A stretch of 64,000 bases of DNA from Aquimarina aggregata (GCF_001632745.1 NZ_LQRT01000006.1:1-64000), one strand, 5' to 3'; positions 47,534-56,557 are shown, numbered from the stretch's first letter. Notes: a model not told the origin generated them from the sequence alone. Numbers and translations are program-made.

Positions 47534-48346
47534 CTAGTATGCTCTTGTATATTGTTCTTTTTCTGAAAGTAGAATGGCTTTTTTTCCGGTATCTATAAGG
47601 AACTTTGTTTTTAAAGTAACCCTATCTTTAAGCTCTTGAAGAAACACTATAAAATGTAAATGAGGACCTGTTGCCCAACCTACATCTCCGCTATAACCGA
47701 TTAGCTGACCAATTTTTACCTGATCACCAACAGTCACTTTGGCTCCGCCTTTTTGGATATGTGTATATTCTGCAAAAGTACCATCACTATGATAGACCAA
47801 TATAAAATTATTCAGTTTCGCACATTCTGGTGTTGTACAGCTTTTGCTATTACTTTCTTCAACATCTATAACAACTCCTCCTCTAGCAGCATAAATCTTG
47901 GTACCCATAGGCATTTTAAAATCTAATGCATTTTCATTTTTATGAGAAGTAGCTCCATTATACCCTTGAGAAAGCCAAAATGTATTTCCTTTACCATAGG
48001 GAAGATAATAGTTGAAATCTTTATCATACTCTTTTTGATTATGATCACCATGATTATACACCGACTCATACCCTAATTTCACCCGTTTTTTTCGATCAAT
48101 CACGCTTAAATTAGTAATTATATGTCGCTTAGTCATGGCTGGCACTACAAATACTTTATTATTTCCATTAGACGATTTAAGATTTTCTAGTGTAAAATTC
48201 ATCTTGGCAGAAACCGGACTATACTCATCGTTATCTGCTAGAATTACAAATCCATTATCTGTTTCTTCATAATAAAGCTTAAAGTTATCTTGCGAAAAGA
48301 CAATCAATGAACATAAACTTAAAATAACCAGAATAGTATTTTTCAT
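47534..48346 (-). CDS. M23-family peptidase (LytM-like) with signal peptide
   Basis: 270 residues. A signal peptide (ILVILSLCSLIVFSQ) precedes an about 100-residue beta domain and a C-terminal M23 domain (about 140-250): ENALDFKMPMGTKIYAARGGVV, YTHIQKGGAKVTVGDQVKIG, and the HxH motif GPHLHF. In LytM the first zinc ligand is the H of HxxxD; here that position is E (ENALD), with a His seven residues before the Asp, so zinc binding may differ. It is 46 bp downstream of the outer-membrane barrel gene and probably co-transcribed with it. Confidence 0.88.
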   Translation of the reverse strand: MKNTILVILSLCSLIVFSQDNFKLYYEETDNGFVILADNDEYSPVSAKMNFTLENLKSSNGNNKVFVVPAMTKRHIITNLSVIDRKKRVKLGYESVYNHGDHNQKEYDKDFNYYLPYGKGNTFWLSQGYNGATSHKNENALDFKMPMGTKIYAARGGVVIDVEESNSKSCTTPECAKLNNFILVYHSDGTFAEYTHIQKGGAKVTVGDQVKIGQLIGYSGDVGWATGPHLHFIVFLQELKDRVTLKTKFLIDTGKKAILLSEKEQYTRAY

Positions 48347-48392
48347 AGGGGTTTACTTTTATTAAATATAACAAAAGTTATTCCTGATTTTG

Positions 48393-50135
48393 TTAATAAT
48401 CAAACTTATATGTCGCTCCTCCTAAGATTTGAATATCCTGAACAGGAAAATTCACCCATTTTTCATAATTATCTCCTACTAAATTATTTCCTTTTACAAA
48501 GAAAGACAGTTGATCATTTAATCGATAGCCGACGTTAATATTAGCATCAAAATAAGAATCTAATGTAACTGTTGCTTCGGGAACTGTAGGTACAACCGCA
48601 ACGGTATTATCTATATCTTTTCGTTCACCTACATAAAATAATTGCCCTCCTAAAAACCACTGCTTGTTGATTTGGTAGTCTACTAATACCGATGCCTTTA
48701 TTTCTGGTAGATTCCAAGCTTCTTGCTCATCTTCACTACTATAACTAAAATATTCTGCAGCAGCTCCTAGTTTAAACTTTTTATTGATTTCAAAATTAAG
48801 TTCTCCATAACCTATAACTGTATTTACATCATCATAACGATAAGAAAAAGAATTTCCAAAATCGTAACCTTCCAGTTGAAGTGTAGCACTTCTATTGTTA
48901 ACAAATAAAGGCTTTTCATCTTCAGAAATATAACTCCCACGAACATTATAACTCACTATATCTGAAATCTTACCTTTTAATCCAATATAGGCATCATAAA
49001 GCATATTTGTAGGTTCCAAAATTAATGTTGGTGAAACAAAAGGATTCTTTTGCACTGCATTTCTATACGTGTTTTGTTGCAATGTTCCTTCTAACCCACC
49101 GTAAGCTATTACAGCCTCATCTAACAATCTATACGATGCGGTAACTTTTGGATAAATAAAGAAATCATTATCACTGTTTTCGGTATCAATACTATAATAT
49201 ACTGCTGCTCCTAAATTCACCGTAAGATTATCTCTCAAAATAACCAAACTGGGGTTTACACCTAAATTAAGTATCCCATAATTATTTGGGGTTTGTAAGA
49301 CAGGATCCAGGTCACGATCAAAACTTCCGCTTACATAATCTACAATAAAATCGGTATTGATTAATGAGTCTCCCATTTCGAACTCAAATGTAGGTTTTGC
49401 CACCACATGATGTTCTGTAGACCCTAGAGCATCACCAAAAAAGCGATATCTTAAAGAAGCTTTTTTAAAGTATAAATCATCAAACTGAAGTTTTCCTCCT
49501 AATTTAATTCCGAAATAACTTTGTTGAGGATCTATAGCTGCAATTTGTTCTTGAGTCAATGTGGGCACCTCAGGTAACCCATACCAATTATACAACTGGT
49601 GTTCTGCTCCCACTTCTAGACCATAAGTATATTTTCTACTACGCGAAGTATAATTAACGTCTAAAAATGAATTGTAAAATTTATCATCTAATTGCACTTC
49701 ATCGATACCCCCTTGCGAAGAATTATGATGCAAGTATATCCCTAGATTATCAGAACGATTGATTTGAAAATTACTATAAAATTCTGCTAGTGCAGAGGTA
49801 AAGTTTCCAAATCCTAATGTTGCATAATTATCATAAATCTTAATACGTTTAGGTCGATCAATATTAGCCGCTTTTCCTTTTGCAGGTGTATAAGTAGATG
49901 CCACTGGAACAGAAAAAATACTGTATCGTATTTGCTTTTTCTTTTGGGTAACAGAATCATTAAGTATCGGTGTAGATTTTATCTTAAATGCATCGCTAAT
50001 TGTAGGCGTATAAGCTTTAACAATTACTACACGTTCTGTATCCAGGGTTTCTTCTTCTTTTTCTTGTGCAAGTGTTCCCCAACTTACTATACCCATACAA
50101 ATAAAAGGTATTGTTTTTTGAAAATATCTAATCAT
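48393..50135 (-). CDS. TonB-receptor-like outer-membrane beta-barrel without a plug
   Basis: 580 residues. A signal peptide (ending TLAQ) and a short acidic linker (EKEEETLDTERVVIVKAYTP) lead almost directly into alternating beta strands up to the C-terminal GGATYKFDY, whose last aromatic residue is a BAM sorting signal. A normal TonB-dependent receptor would have about 130 residues of plug; only about 90 residues precede the barrel and no plug is recognisable. It follows the TPR-protein gene by 29 bp. The pair looks like an outer-membrane complex of unknown function; TonB dependence is doubtful. Confidence 0.82.
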   Translation of the reverse strand: MIRYFQKTIPFICMGIVSWGTLAQEKEEETLDTERVVIVKAYTPTISDAFKIKSTPILNDSVTQKKKQIRYSIFSVPVASTYTPAKGKAANIDRPKRIKIYDNYATLGFGNFTSALAEFYSNFQINRSDNLGIYLHHNSSQGGIDEVQLDDKFYNSFLDVNYTSRSRKYTYGLEVGAEHQLYNWYGLPEVPTLTQEQIAAIDPQQSYFGIKLGGKLQFDDLYFKKASLRYRFFGDALGSTEHHVVAKPTFEFEMGDSLINTDFIVDYVSGSFDRDLDPVLQTPNNYGILNLGVNPSLVILRDNLTVNLGAAVYYSIDTENSDNDFFIYPKVTASYRLLDEAVIAYGGLEGTLQQNTYRNAVQKNPFVSPTLILEPTNMLYDAYIGLKGKISDIVSYNVRGSYISEDEKPLFVNNRSATLQLEGYDFGNSFSYRYDDVNTVIGYGELNFEINKKFKLGAAAEYFSYSSEDEQEAWNLPEIKASVLVDYQINKQWFLGGQLFYVGERKDIDNTVAVVPTVPEATVTLDSYFDANINVGYRLNDQLSFFVKGNNLVGDNYEKWVNFPVQDIQILGGATYKFDY

Positions 50136-50164
50136 AAGATACGCGTCATTTTTAAAACTAATTA

Positions 50165-53100
50165 CTACTGCTCTTCAGTTTGGATGGATGAATTTGTTTT
50201 TGCCTCTTTGGCTTTGATTTTTTTGAGTTCGGCACTTGCCTCATCAATTACTTCAGGAAAATCTGCAAAATTCTTAATCACACTTTCCAAAATATACGTG
50301 GCTTGATAGGCATCTTTAAGTCCGTAGAAATTCTTAGCCATTAATAATAACCCTTTAGAACCATATAATCGGTATCCTGGATAATCTTTAGCCAATTTTT
50401 GAATGGTTTCGTTAGACGACTTGTATTTTCCCTCGTCATTTTCAAAATATGCTGCATAATACAATGCCTCTGCTGCTAATTCTCCTGTAGCTATTTTTTG
50501 TACTTCGGCATACGCTTTTTTAGCACGTACCATATCTACAGTTTTTAATGCTGCTCTTGCAGTAAAAATTTTAGCATCACTTTTTACATCATTTTGAATT
50601 TTAGGATTAGCCAATACCTTATCTGCATATTCGATTGTTTTTTGATACTTCAATAATTGATAATATGATTTCATTAAATTAGATTGTGCAAAAATGATAT
50701 TTTGCGGATAATCTGCATCACTTTCTAGACGTTCTAATATCGGGATGGCTTTTTCGTAGCTACGATTTTCTAGATGCACCTGTGACAATCTTGCCAATGC
50801 TTGCTCTGTAAATTCTGTTCTATCATTTTTAAGCACATATTCATAATGAGGAATCGTTACATCTTTATCGTTATTTTTGAAATATAATTGTGCGAGATAA
50901 AAATGACTTTTTAACGCATGTAAGCCATTAGGAAATTCATTTAAGTATTTTTCAAATCCTGAGATAGCCGCATTATCATTATTTTCTAAAAACTGTTTTT
51001 CTGCTGCTTCATATGAGGTGTTATCCAGATCAGCGTCACTAACATCAACAAAACTTAACCCTTTTACCCAAGTAGCATACTCATCGGTTCTACCTAAATC
51101 TACATAAATTAATCTTGCAGTATTTACCGCTTGTAACGCCTCGTCTGTATCAGGATACTCTGCTACTACTTTTTTGAATTTAGACAAGGCTTTATTTCCT
51201 TGATCTCCATTGTAAAACACAAGACCTTGTTTTAATAATGCTTTAGGCACATATGAACTTCTAGGTATATCTCGTATCAAACGATCATACGCTTGGATAC
51301 CGCGTTCTGTTTTATTTTCTGAAATATAAACATCCCCTAAAGCAAACATCGCATCATCTCTATATGTTGATCTTGGGTATTGTTTTAGAAACATTTCTAA
51401 ATCCTGTATTTTTTTATCATGCTTATTTACAAAACCATAACTAATAGCTTTTTGGTAATGTGCATAATCAGAATCTGGTCCGTTTTTCTTGATTGCCTTG
51501 TTATAGGCTTCCATAGCCGGCCAATATTTACTAGAAATAAAATGACTATCACCTAACCTAAGGTATGTATCTATTTGTCTAGCTTCATCAACATTATCTT
51601 TTTCAGAAAAAGTTTCAAAATACTTTGCTGCTTGTGGATATTGTTTCAACTTAAAATATGTGTATCCTAAATTATAGTCTATCTGTTGATATTCTACTGT
51701 AGTTGAAGCTCCTGTGCTTCCTTGAAACTGCTTAAATCCTATTAAAGCACTATCATAATCGTTAAGCAGATATTCACTTTCTGCTTTCCAATATGTCGCT
51801 CTAGATGTAAAATTTGGATCTACTGGTTGTTTCAAAGATTTATCAAAATAGGTTATCGCCTCTGCATGATTGTTTTCGTTGTATAATTCTATAGCACGAT
51901 AAAAAGCTACTTTTTGATACACTTCTTTATCTGCAAAATTGCGGCTACCTTCTAATAAGTCCATTGCCTCCTTATAATTTTTAGAGGTTATATAGGAACT
52001 GATCAAAAGCTCTTTGATTTCTTCTTTAAATTCTGTGCTTGGATACTCATCTAGATATCTCAATAAAACTTTTGGTGTACTTTCATAAGAGTTCCCTATT
52101 TCATAACTTAATTTGGCATAATTATATAGCGCATCCTCTTTAATTTTAGCTTCAAAATTCATTTCTGAAGCATTTTTAAACGCATTAAGCGCTTGCTGTT
52201 TTTGGTCTGTTTTTAAATATGATTCTGCCAGATGGTAATATGCATTTTGTGCAGTTGCATTTTTACCCCCTACAATTTTATTAAATTCAGAAATCGCATT
52301 TTGATAATCGCCTTGTTTATAATAGGCATATCCCAAGAAATAATAATCTGTATTATTCCATTTTCCTTTTCTTCCTTTATATCCTTTAAGGTAAGGTATT
52401 GCTTTATCATATTGACCAAGATTAAAATAACTTTCTCCTATGATCTTGTTTAACTCTGACTTTTCTGATGGTTTTGATTTTGGCAATTGCGATATTCCTT
52501 CGGTAATAGCTTCTTGAAAATTTCCAGATTTAAAATTCATATCACTCTGAAAATAGGATAGATTTTTATTGTATTGATCTAAATCTTTTACTTCATCAAA
52601 TAACTTATCTGCCTCTTGATAATTATCTCCTTCATAGGCTATAAAACCGAGGTAATACTTTGCTTTAGCCCCATATTCCGGGGAATCTTGAACTCGGTTT
52701 AAATACTTTTTAGCTTCGTTAAACCGTTGTATTTTAAAGTATGCATAACCGTTATTAAAATTATATTTCTCTTTTTCGGTTCTACTTAAACTACCTTGAT
52801 CTACTTTTTCATACCATTTCCTAGCATAAGCGTATTTTCCATTATCAAAATAATAGGTTGCTGCATCCAAATATGCCGCATTTCGTTTAATACTGGTTGG
52901 ATATTGTACTACAAAATCTTCAAGAAGTTGATCTGCATCTTTTTGATTTAACCATACTGCACAATTTGCTATATAATATGAGCAATTCGCATCAATATTC
53001 TCGTCATTTACAGCATCACGAACTTTATCAAAAAGATTTTGTGCTGCGAGAAATTGTTTGTTATTATACAATTCTAGTGCCTGATTATACAAGACTAACT

Positions 53101-53191
53101 CATTCGTATAAATTTCGGATTGCTGAGCAGTTAAATCGACTGACAGGCTAATCACAAAAAGCATCAAAGCGATGTATTTCATAGTATTCAT
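50165..53191 (-). CDS. large tetratricopeptide-repeat protein with signal peptide
   Basis: 1008 residues. After a signal peptide (ALMLFVISLSVDLTAQ) nearly the whole chain is TPR-type helical repeats, for example YYIANCAVWLNQKDADQLLE, YYFLGYAYYKQGDYQNAISE and AMFALGDVYISENKTERGIQ, with tetratricopeptide and YbgF/BamD-like spacing. It ends in a charged tail. It is periplasmic or outer-membrane-associated by inference. It is the first gene of a unit with the plug-less barrel and perhaps the M23 peptidase. A second ATG at codon 4 is an equally good start. No enzyme motif is visible; it is probably a scaffold. Confidence 0.85.
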   Translation of the reverse strand: MNTMKYIALMLFVISLSVDLTAQQSEIYTNELVLYNQALELYNNKQFLAAQNLFDKVRDAVNDENIDANCSYYIANCAVWLNQKDADQLLEDFVVQYPTSIKRNAAYLDAATYYFDNGKYAYARKWYEKVDQGSLSRTEKEKYNFNNGYAYFKIQRFNEAKKYLNRVQDSPEYGAKAKYYLGFIAYEGDNYQEADKLFDEVKDLDQYNKNLSYFQSDMNFKSGNFQEAITEGISQLPKSKPSEKSELNKIIGESYFNLGQYDKAIPYLKGYKGRKGKWNNTDYYFLGYAYYKQGDYQNAISEFNKIVGGKNATAQNAYYHLAESYLKTDQKQQALNAFKNASEMNFEAKIKEDALYNYAKLSYEIGNSYESTPKVLLRYLDEYPSTEFKEEIKELLISSYITSKNYKEAMDLLEGSRNFADKEVYQKVAFYRAIELYNENNHAEAITYFDKSLKQPVDPNFTSRATYWKAESEYLLNDYDSALIGFKQFQGSTGASTTVEYQQIDYNLGYTYFKLKQYPQAAKYFETFSEKDNVDEARQIDTYLRLGDSHFISSKYWPAMEAYNKAIKKNGPDSDYAHYQKAISYGFVNKHDKKIQDLEMFLKQYPRSTYRDDAMFALGDVYISENKTERGIQAYDRLIRDIPRSSYVPKALLKQGLVFYNGDQGNKALSKFKKVVAEYPDTDEALQAVNTARLIYVDLGRTDEYATWVKGLSFVDVSDADLDNTSYEAAEKQFLENNDNAAISGFEKYLNEFPNGLHALKSHFYLAQLYFKNNDKDVTIPHYEYVLKNDRTEFTEQALARLSQVHLENRSYEKAIPILERLESDADYPQNIIFAQSNLMKSYYQLLKYQKTIEYADKVLANPKIQNDVKSDAKIFTARAALKTVDMVRAKKAYAEVQKIATGELAAEALYYAAYFENDEGKYKSSNETIQKLAKDYPGYRLYGSKGLLLMAKNFYGLKDAYQATYILESVIKNFADFPEVIDEASAELKKIKAKEAKTNSSIQTEEQ

Positions 53192-53706
53192 CTAATATAT
53201 TAGAAAACCAACAACTAGAACCAACCCTTGTTTATAGATACACCAAGTATCTATATAACTAGAGAGTAAATCCTGTTAGGTGTTAATAGTCTTATTTTTA
53301 ATTAAAAGTAAATATCGTTTCCCGCGAATAAATTTTGTGTTAAAGATAGCCTAATCTTCATTTTAATAACGAAACATTTTAGAGATAATTACACCTCATT
53401 ATTAGAATTATGAATTCTTTATGACTGTGATATCAAAAAAATAAGTCAATCTTAAACTATTAATGGTTCTTATAAGATTAAGTACTTAGAGATTTCATCT
53501 TTCAAAACTTCTTGCATTATTAACGCTATTACATAAAAACCGATTTTATATATATTTTATACTGATTTTACAATAAATTATTTAAAACTTTGGTTCTACT
53601 AACTCATGGTCTATTTATATAATAAATTGCTTATTTAAATATTAGTCATTTTTTTAACGAAAACTTTTTACTTTTACGAAGTATTATTAATCCAGAACTA
53701 TAAACT
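53192..53706. other. 515-bp AT-rich divergent intergenic region
   Basis: It separates the TPR-protein gene (minus) from the FtsE-like gene (plus). No ORF, RNA gene or strong hairpin is visible. A near -7 box, TACTTTTA, lies at 53669-53676, 31 bp before the ATG at 53707. Confidence 0.4.
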
Positions 53707-54390
53707 ATGTCCAATACGGTATTGAGCCTAAAAGATGCATCAATTTATCAACGCGAAAGCTTAATTCTATCTGATGTTAATGTCGAAGTTAACAAAGGAG
53801 ATTTTGTATATCTGATCGGTAAAACCGGAACCGGAAAAAGTAGCTTTATGAAAACCCTATATGGAGATCTACCTTTGTTAGAAGGTGAAGGCAGTATTGT
53901 GGATTTTGATTTACCAAGTTTACAAGAAAATCAAATCCCTTTTTTGCGTAGGAAATTGGGTATTGTATTTCAAGATTTTAAATTACTTAATGATCGAACT
54001 GTAAAAGACAATCTGTTATTTGTTTTAAAAGCTACCGGTTGGACAGATGAAAAAGCAATGGACAGTAAAATTGATAATGTGTTAGACAAAGTTGGTATGA
54101 AAACAAAAGGTATTAAATATCCTTATCAATTATCTGGTGGCGAGCAGCAACGTATTGCGATTGCAAGAGCATTACTAAATGACCCAGAACTTATACTAGC
54201 AGATGAACCCACTGGAAATCTTGACCCACAAACCTCTGTAGAGGTTATGGAAGTATTACAAGACATTAATAAAAATGGTAATACCATTCTTATGGCTACC
54301 CATGACTACGCTCTTCTTCTTAAATATCCTTCAAAAACTCTAAAATGTGATGGCAACAAAGTTTTTGAGGTAGTACAACGAAAAGCATAA
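53707..54390 (+). CDS. ftsE: ABC transporter ATP-binding protein, FtsE-like
   Basis: 227 residues, the size of FtsE. Walker A is GKTGTGKSS, the Q-loop VFQDFKLL, the signature LSGGEQQRIAIARAL, Walker B LILADEPTGNLD and the switch His in MATHDYALLL. FtsE with the permease FtsX couples ATP use to peptidoglycan hydrolysis at division. No FtsX gene is adjacent; in Flavobacteria it is often elsewhere. Closely related LolD/MacB-type ATPases cannot be fully excluded, but VIDFDLPSLQENQIPFLRRKLGIVFQ-type wording (short pieces here) supports FtsE. Confidence 0.85.
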   Translation: MSNTVLSLKDASIYQRESLILSDVNVEVNKGDFVYLIGKTGTGKSSFMKTLYGDLPLLEGEGSIVDFDLPSLQENQIPFLRRKLGIVFQDFKLLNDRTVKDNLLFVLKATGWTDEKAMDSKIDNVLDKVGMKTKGIKYPYQLSGGEQQRIAIARALLNDPELILADEPTGNLDPQTSVEVMEVLQDINKNGNTILMATHDYALLLKYPSKTLKCDGNKVFEVVQRKA

Positions 54391-54395
54391 ATTTT

Positions 54396-54734
54396 TCAGC
54401 CAATACGCAATCCATTAATTACTTTTTTGGTAGGACTTAACAAGGTGACATCATTGTCTAGACCTACTACTCCAAGTACAAGGCATTCACTCATCATATT
54501 GGCTATTTGTTTTGGTGGAAAATTAACAACTGCAACTACTTGCTTTCCTATCAACTCTTTGGCTGCATACAATTTTGTTATTTGTGCTGATGTTTTTCTT
54601 TTACCAAACTCTCCAAAATCTACAATCATCTTATAAGCTGGCATTTTTGCCTCTTTAAATAATTCTGCACTTAGTATTGTTCCAACCCTCATATCAACCT
54701 TCATAAAGTCTTCCCAGTGTAAATGTGTTTCCAT
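54396..54734 (-). CDS. CsaA-like tRNA-binding domain protein
   Basis: 112 residues from the ATG at 54734 (METHLHWEDFMKVDMRVGTI), the normal size of CsaA. The OB-fold tRNA-binding domain shows FMKVDMRVGTILSAE, AYKMIVDFGEFGKRKTSAQI and VVAVVNFPPKQIANMMSECLVLG. CsaA has been described as a chaperone with export-related activity and as a tRNA binder. A longer reading frame upstream is low-complexity Lys/Tyr/Phe sequence unlike the family and is rejected. It is convergent with the FtsE-like gene with 5 bp between stops. Confidence 0.9.
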   Translation of the reverse strand: METHLHWEDFMKVDMRVGTILSAELFKEAKMPAYKMIVDFGEFGKRKTSAQITKLYAAKELIGKQVVAVVNFPPKQIANMMSECLVLGVVGLDNDVTLLSPTKKVINGLRIG

Positions 54735-54875
54735 TAAATAATCATTTTTTATGTAGTATGATAAAAATAATAAAGTTTCTAATTGATTATATGTTAGTTC
54801 GTACATTTTACGCATAAACAGTACTACATTTGATGGTAAAAAATAAAAAATGTGTTTTTTGTCGAAAATAAATTG

Positions 54876-54936
54876 CTTTTTACCGAATATTTGTTGGTTT
54901 TTACAAGTTACGAAACGGTATTTCTTCTTACATTTG
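54876..54936 (+). promoter_or_regulatory. promoter region of candidate small RNA A
   Basis: The shared block TTTTTACAAGTT (54898-54909) lies 19 bp before an exact -7 box TACATTTG (54929-54936). The region from 54876 aligns without gaps to the one before RNA B (about 28 of 34 positions identical up to the -7 spacer). The -33 TTTG is replaced by the shared block. Confidence 0.6.
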
Positions 54937-54940
54937 TAAT

Positions 54941-55072
54941 ATAAAATTAAGACATTGTTTTTGGCACTTCGCCCCAAAATCGAAAAGCCCAATTGATTGC
55001 CCCAAAATTAAATAAACCCCAAATTTACCCCAAAATATTATCTAAAGTCCCGATCCCCCTCTCGGGACTTTT
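54941..55072 (+). ncRNA. candidate small RNA A with C-rich motifs
   Basis: About 130 nt from the predicted start after the -7 box to an intrinsic terminator. The body carries four C-rich motifs: CGCCCCAAAATCG, GCCCCAAAATTA, CCCCAAATTTA and CCCCAAAATATTA. The terminator stem AAAGTCCCGA / TCGGGACTTT (55044-55071) has a loop TCCCCCTC, another accessible C-run. No conserved ORF fits: the only short frame (TTG start, 13 codons) does not stay in frame with the paralogue at the CCCCAAAA motif. Repeated unpaired C-runs are typical of sRNAs that pair with G-rich target sites. I do not recognise an Rfam family. Confidence 0.6.
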
Positions 55073-55073
55073 C
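55044..55073 (+). terminator. terminator of candidate small RNA A
   Basis: 10-bp stem AAAGTCCCGA / TCGGGACTTT, 8-nt loop TCCCCCTC, then TTC and TTT. Confidence 0.8.
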
Positions 55074-55332
55074 TTTAAAAAAACAGCTCTTCCCTATTAA
55101 GAACACTGCTTTTAGCATAAGTAGATAGCACTTATAAATCTACAAATTAATTCATTTTAGTACTATCAACAGAACTATTCTTTATATGAAATAAAAGTTC
55201 AAAAGCTTTATGAAAATATCATTCAAATCAAGTTAGGTGTTGTAATTAGATTCTCGTTCGAAAAACGAAAGAAAAAAGCTCTCAAAACCCTATAAAACCT
55301 TAATAAATGCACCTTTAATCGTAAAAAAATAA
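55073..55332. other. 260-bp spacer between the two candidate small RNAs
   Basis: AT-rich sequence with no ORF of note. A small inverted repeat CGTTCGAAAAACG is present near 55256. Nothing else is recognised. Confidence 0.3.
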
Positions 55333-55393
55333 CTTTTTAACGATATTTTATTGATTTTTACAAGTTTTACTCAAGAAAGTAATCTTAACTTTG
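55333..55393 (+). promoter_or_regulatory. promoter region of candidate small RNA B
   Basis: It has the same layout as for RNA A: CTTTTTAACGA from 55333, TTTTTACAAGTT at 55355-55366, 19 bp, and the exact -7 box TAACTTTG at 55386-55393. Confidence 0.6.
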
Positions 55394-55397
55394 TAGT

Positions 55398-55564
55398 ATA
55401 AAATTAGATTAATGTTTTTATGGTATTTCGCCCCAAAATTGAAAAACCACAAATATTTGACTTAGCCGAAAAATATTTAACCCAACCAAACAACTAATTT
55501 TACCCCAAATTTACCCCAAAATATCGACAGGCAGTCTGAAGTATATACTTCAGACTGCTTTTTT
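55398..55564 (+). ncRNA. candidate small RNA B, paralogue of RNA A
   Basis: About 165 nt. After a start region like that of RNA A (GTATAAAATTA) come TTTCGCCCCAAAATTG, a 60-nt insertion relative to A, and then the 20-mer CCCCAAATTTACCCCAAAAT followed by AT, identical to RNA A. It ends in its own terminator, unrelated in sequence to that of A. A 17-codon ATG frame exists but is out of register with A. Promoter, 5' motif and 3' C-rich tandem are kept while linker and terminator differ, which is what a duplicated regulatory RNA would show. Confidence 0.6.
55531..55564 (+). terminator. terminator of candidate small RNA B
   Basis: A 28-nt palindrome with arms GCAGTCTGAAG / CTTCAGACTGC (plus central AT pairs), followed by TTTTTT. 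Confidence 0.9.
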
Positions 55565-55811
55565 ATATTAAATTATTACGTTTTGTATTGTCTTTTTTTA
55601 GACACTATATCGAGTAGTACTTGTAAAAGACTTTAAACCCTTACAACAAACTTTATCGGTTCACAAAACCTTATTTTTTTCATGAAAAAACATCGTAACA
55701 TTCATATAACTAAATAATTAAAACCTTGACATGACACATGATATTTATAAATTTAAACTCTTAATTTATAAATCCCAACAACGATAGATTTATTTCTAAT
55801 AATGACACAAT

Positions 55812-55819
55812 TACCTTTG
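55812..55819 (+). promoter_or_regulatory. -7 box upstream of the repeat lipoprotein gene
   Basis: TACCTTTG, an exact TAnnTTTG match 84 bp before the ATG at 55904; it implies a leader of about 80 nt. The -33 element is not clear. The rest of 55565-55903 shows nothing. Confidence 0.45.
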
Positions 55820-55903
55820 GTTTTAAGAAAATCATTAACCCAAAAGAGCAGGCACTAACAATAGATTTTTAAACTACTCTTTTATTTTAAAACCTAATTA
55901 TTT

Positions 55904-56557
55904 ATGAAAACAATTAATCTTTTAACAAAATCAGTTTTATTATTATCTATTTTACTTATCACCTATAGTTGTGATAAAAATGAAGAAGATGAGTTAACTC
56001 AAGAAAGTATACAAGAAATAGGTATTTCTGAAGAAGAATGGACAGGAGAAATCGCCAATCCCAGTTCAAAAAATCTAATTTCTTCGGTTAGCGGTAGTAA
56101 TTTTAGACGCTTTTATTTAGATGTAAATTTTGATAGGTTTGCTGACTTAGTAGCAATCAAAACCAGAAGTACTGGTACTAGAAGTACAGAAATACATGTT
56201 TTAGATGGAAAATCTGGGTTTACAAAATTCATCATACAAACTGGCACAGCGCTACACGAAACTGGATCAAACTTTGATTTCTTAGTAGGACTAACACCAA
56301 GAGGAGGGTTAACAATGTACGCAATTAAAAAATCCAATACAGGTAGCAGAAGTACTGAGGTTCATGTAATTTCTGGGAGAAATGGTTATAACAGATTCTT
56401 TAGACAATCAGTTACACCACTACCAGAAACTAACAGATCTTATTCTTTTAGATTAGTTGGTGGACTAGATCAATATTTACACCATATTCAAGTTTTTAGA
56501 AGTGGTGTTAAAAGTGGATTATTAGATGCACGTACGAGTTATAGAACCTTCTTCTAG
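55904..56557 (+). CDS. lipoprotein with two VCBS/FG-GAP-like repeats, function unknown
   Basis: 217 residues. The signal peptide ends in a lipobox (LITYSC, C23), followed by an acidic linker. Two tandem units of about 45-50 residues follow: one with LDVNFDRFADLVAIKTR, RSTEIHVLDGKSGFTKF, and one with LTMYAIKKSNTGSRSTEVHV, SGRNGYNRFF. Each resembles one blade of an FG-GAP/VCBS beta-propeller, but two or three blades are far too few to close a propeller, so the protein may be truncated or may oligomerise. No neighbour hints at a role. Confidence 0.72.
   Translation: MKTINLLTKSVLLLSILLITYSCDKNEEDELTQESIQEIGISEEEWTGEIANPSSKNLISSVSGSNFRRFYLDVNFDRFADLVAIKTRSTGTRSTEIHVLDGKSGFTKFIIQTGTALHETGSNFDFLVGLTPRGGLTMYAIKKSNTGSRSTEVHVISGRNGYNRFFRQSVTPLPETNRSYSFRLVGGLDQYLHHIQVFRSGVKSGLLDARTSYRTFF

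Noticed and set aside
54735-54992. N-terminal extension of the CsaA-like protein
   Set aside because: The extra 86 residues are Lys/Tyr/Phe-rich and unlike the family, which starts at the ATG at 54734.
54951-55490. Short peptides encoded in the two candidate small RNAs
   Set aside because: The 13-codon and 17-codon frames differ in register at the conserved CCCCAAAA motif and one needs a TTG start, so RNA conservation rather than coding explains the similarity.
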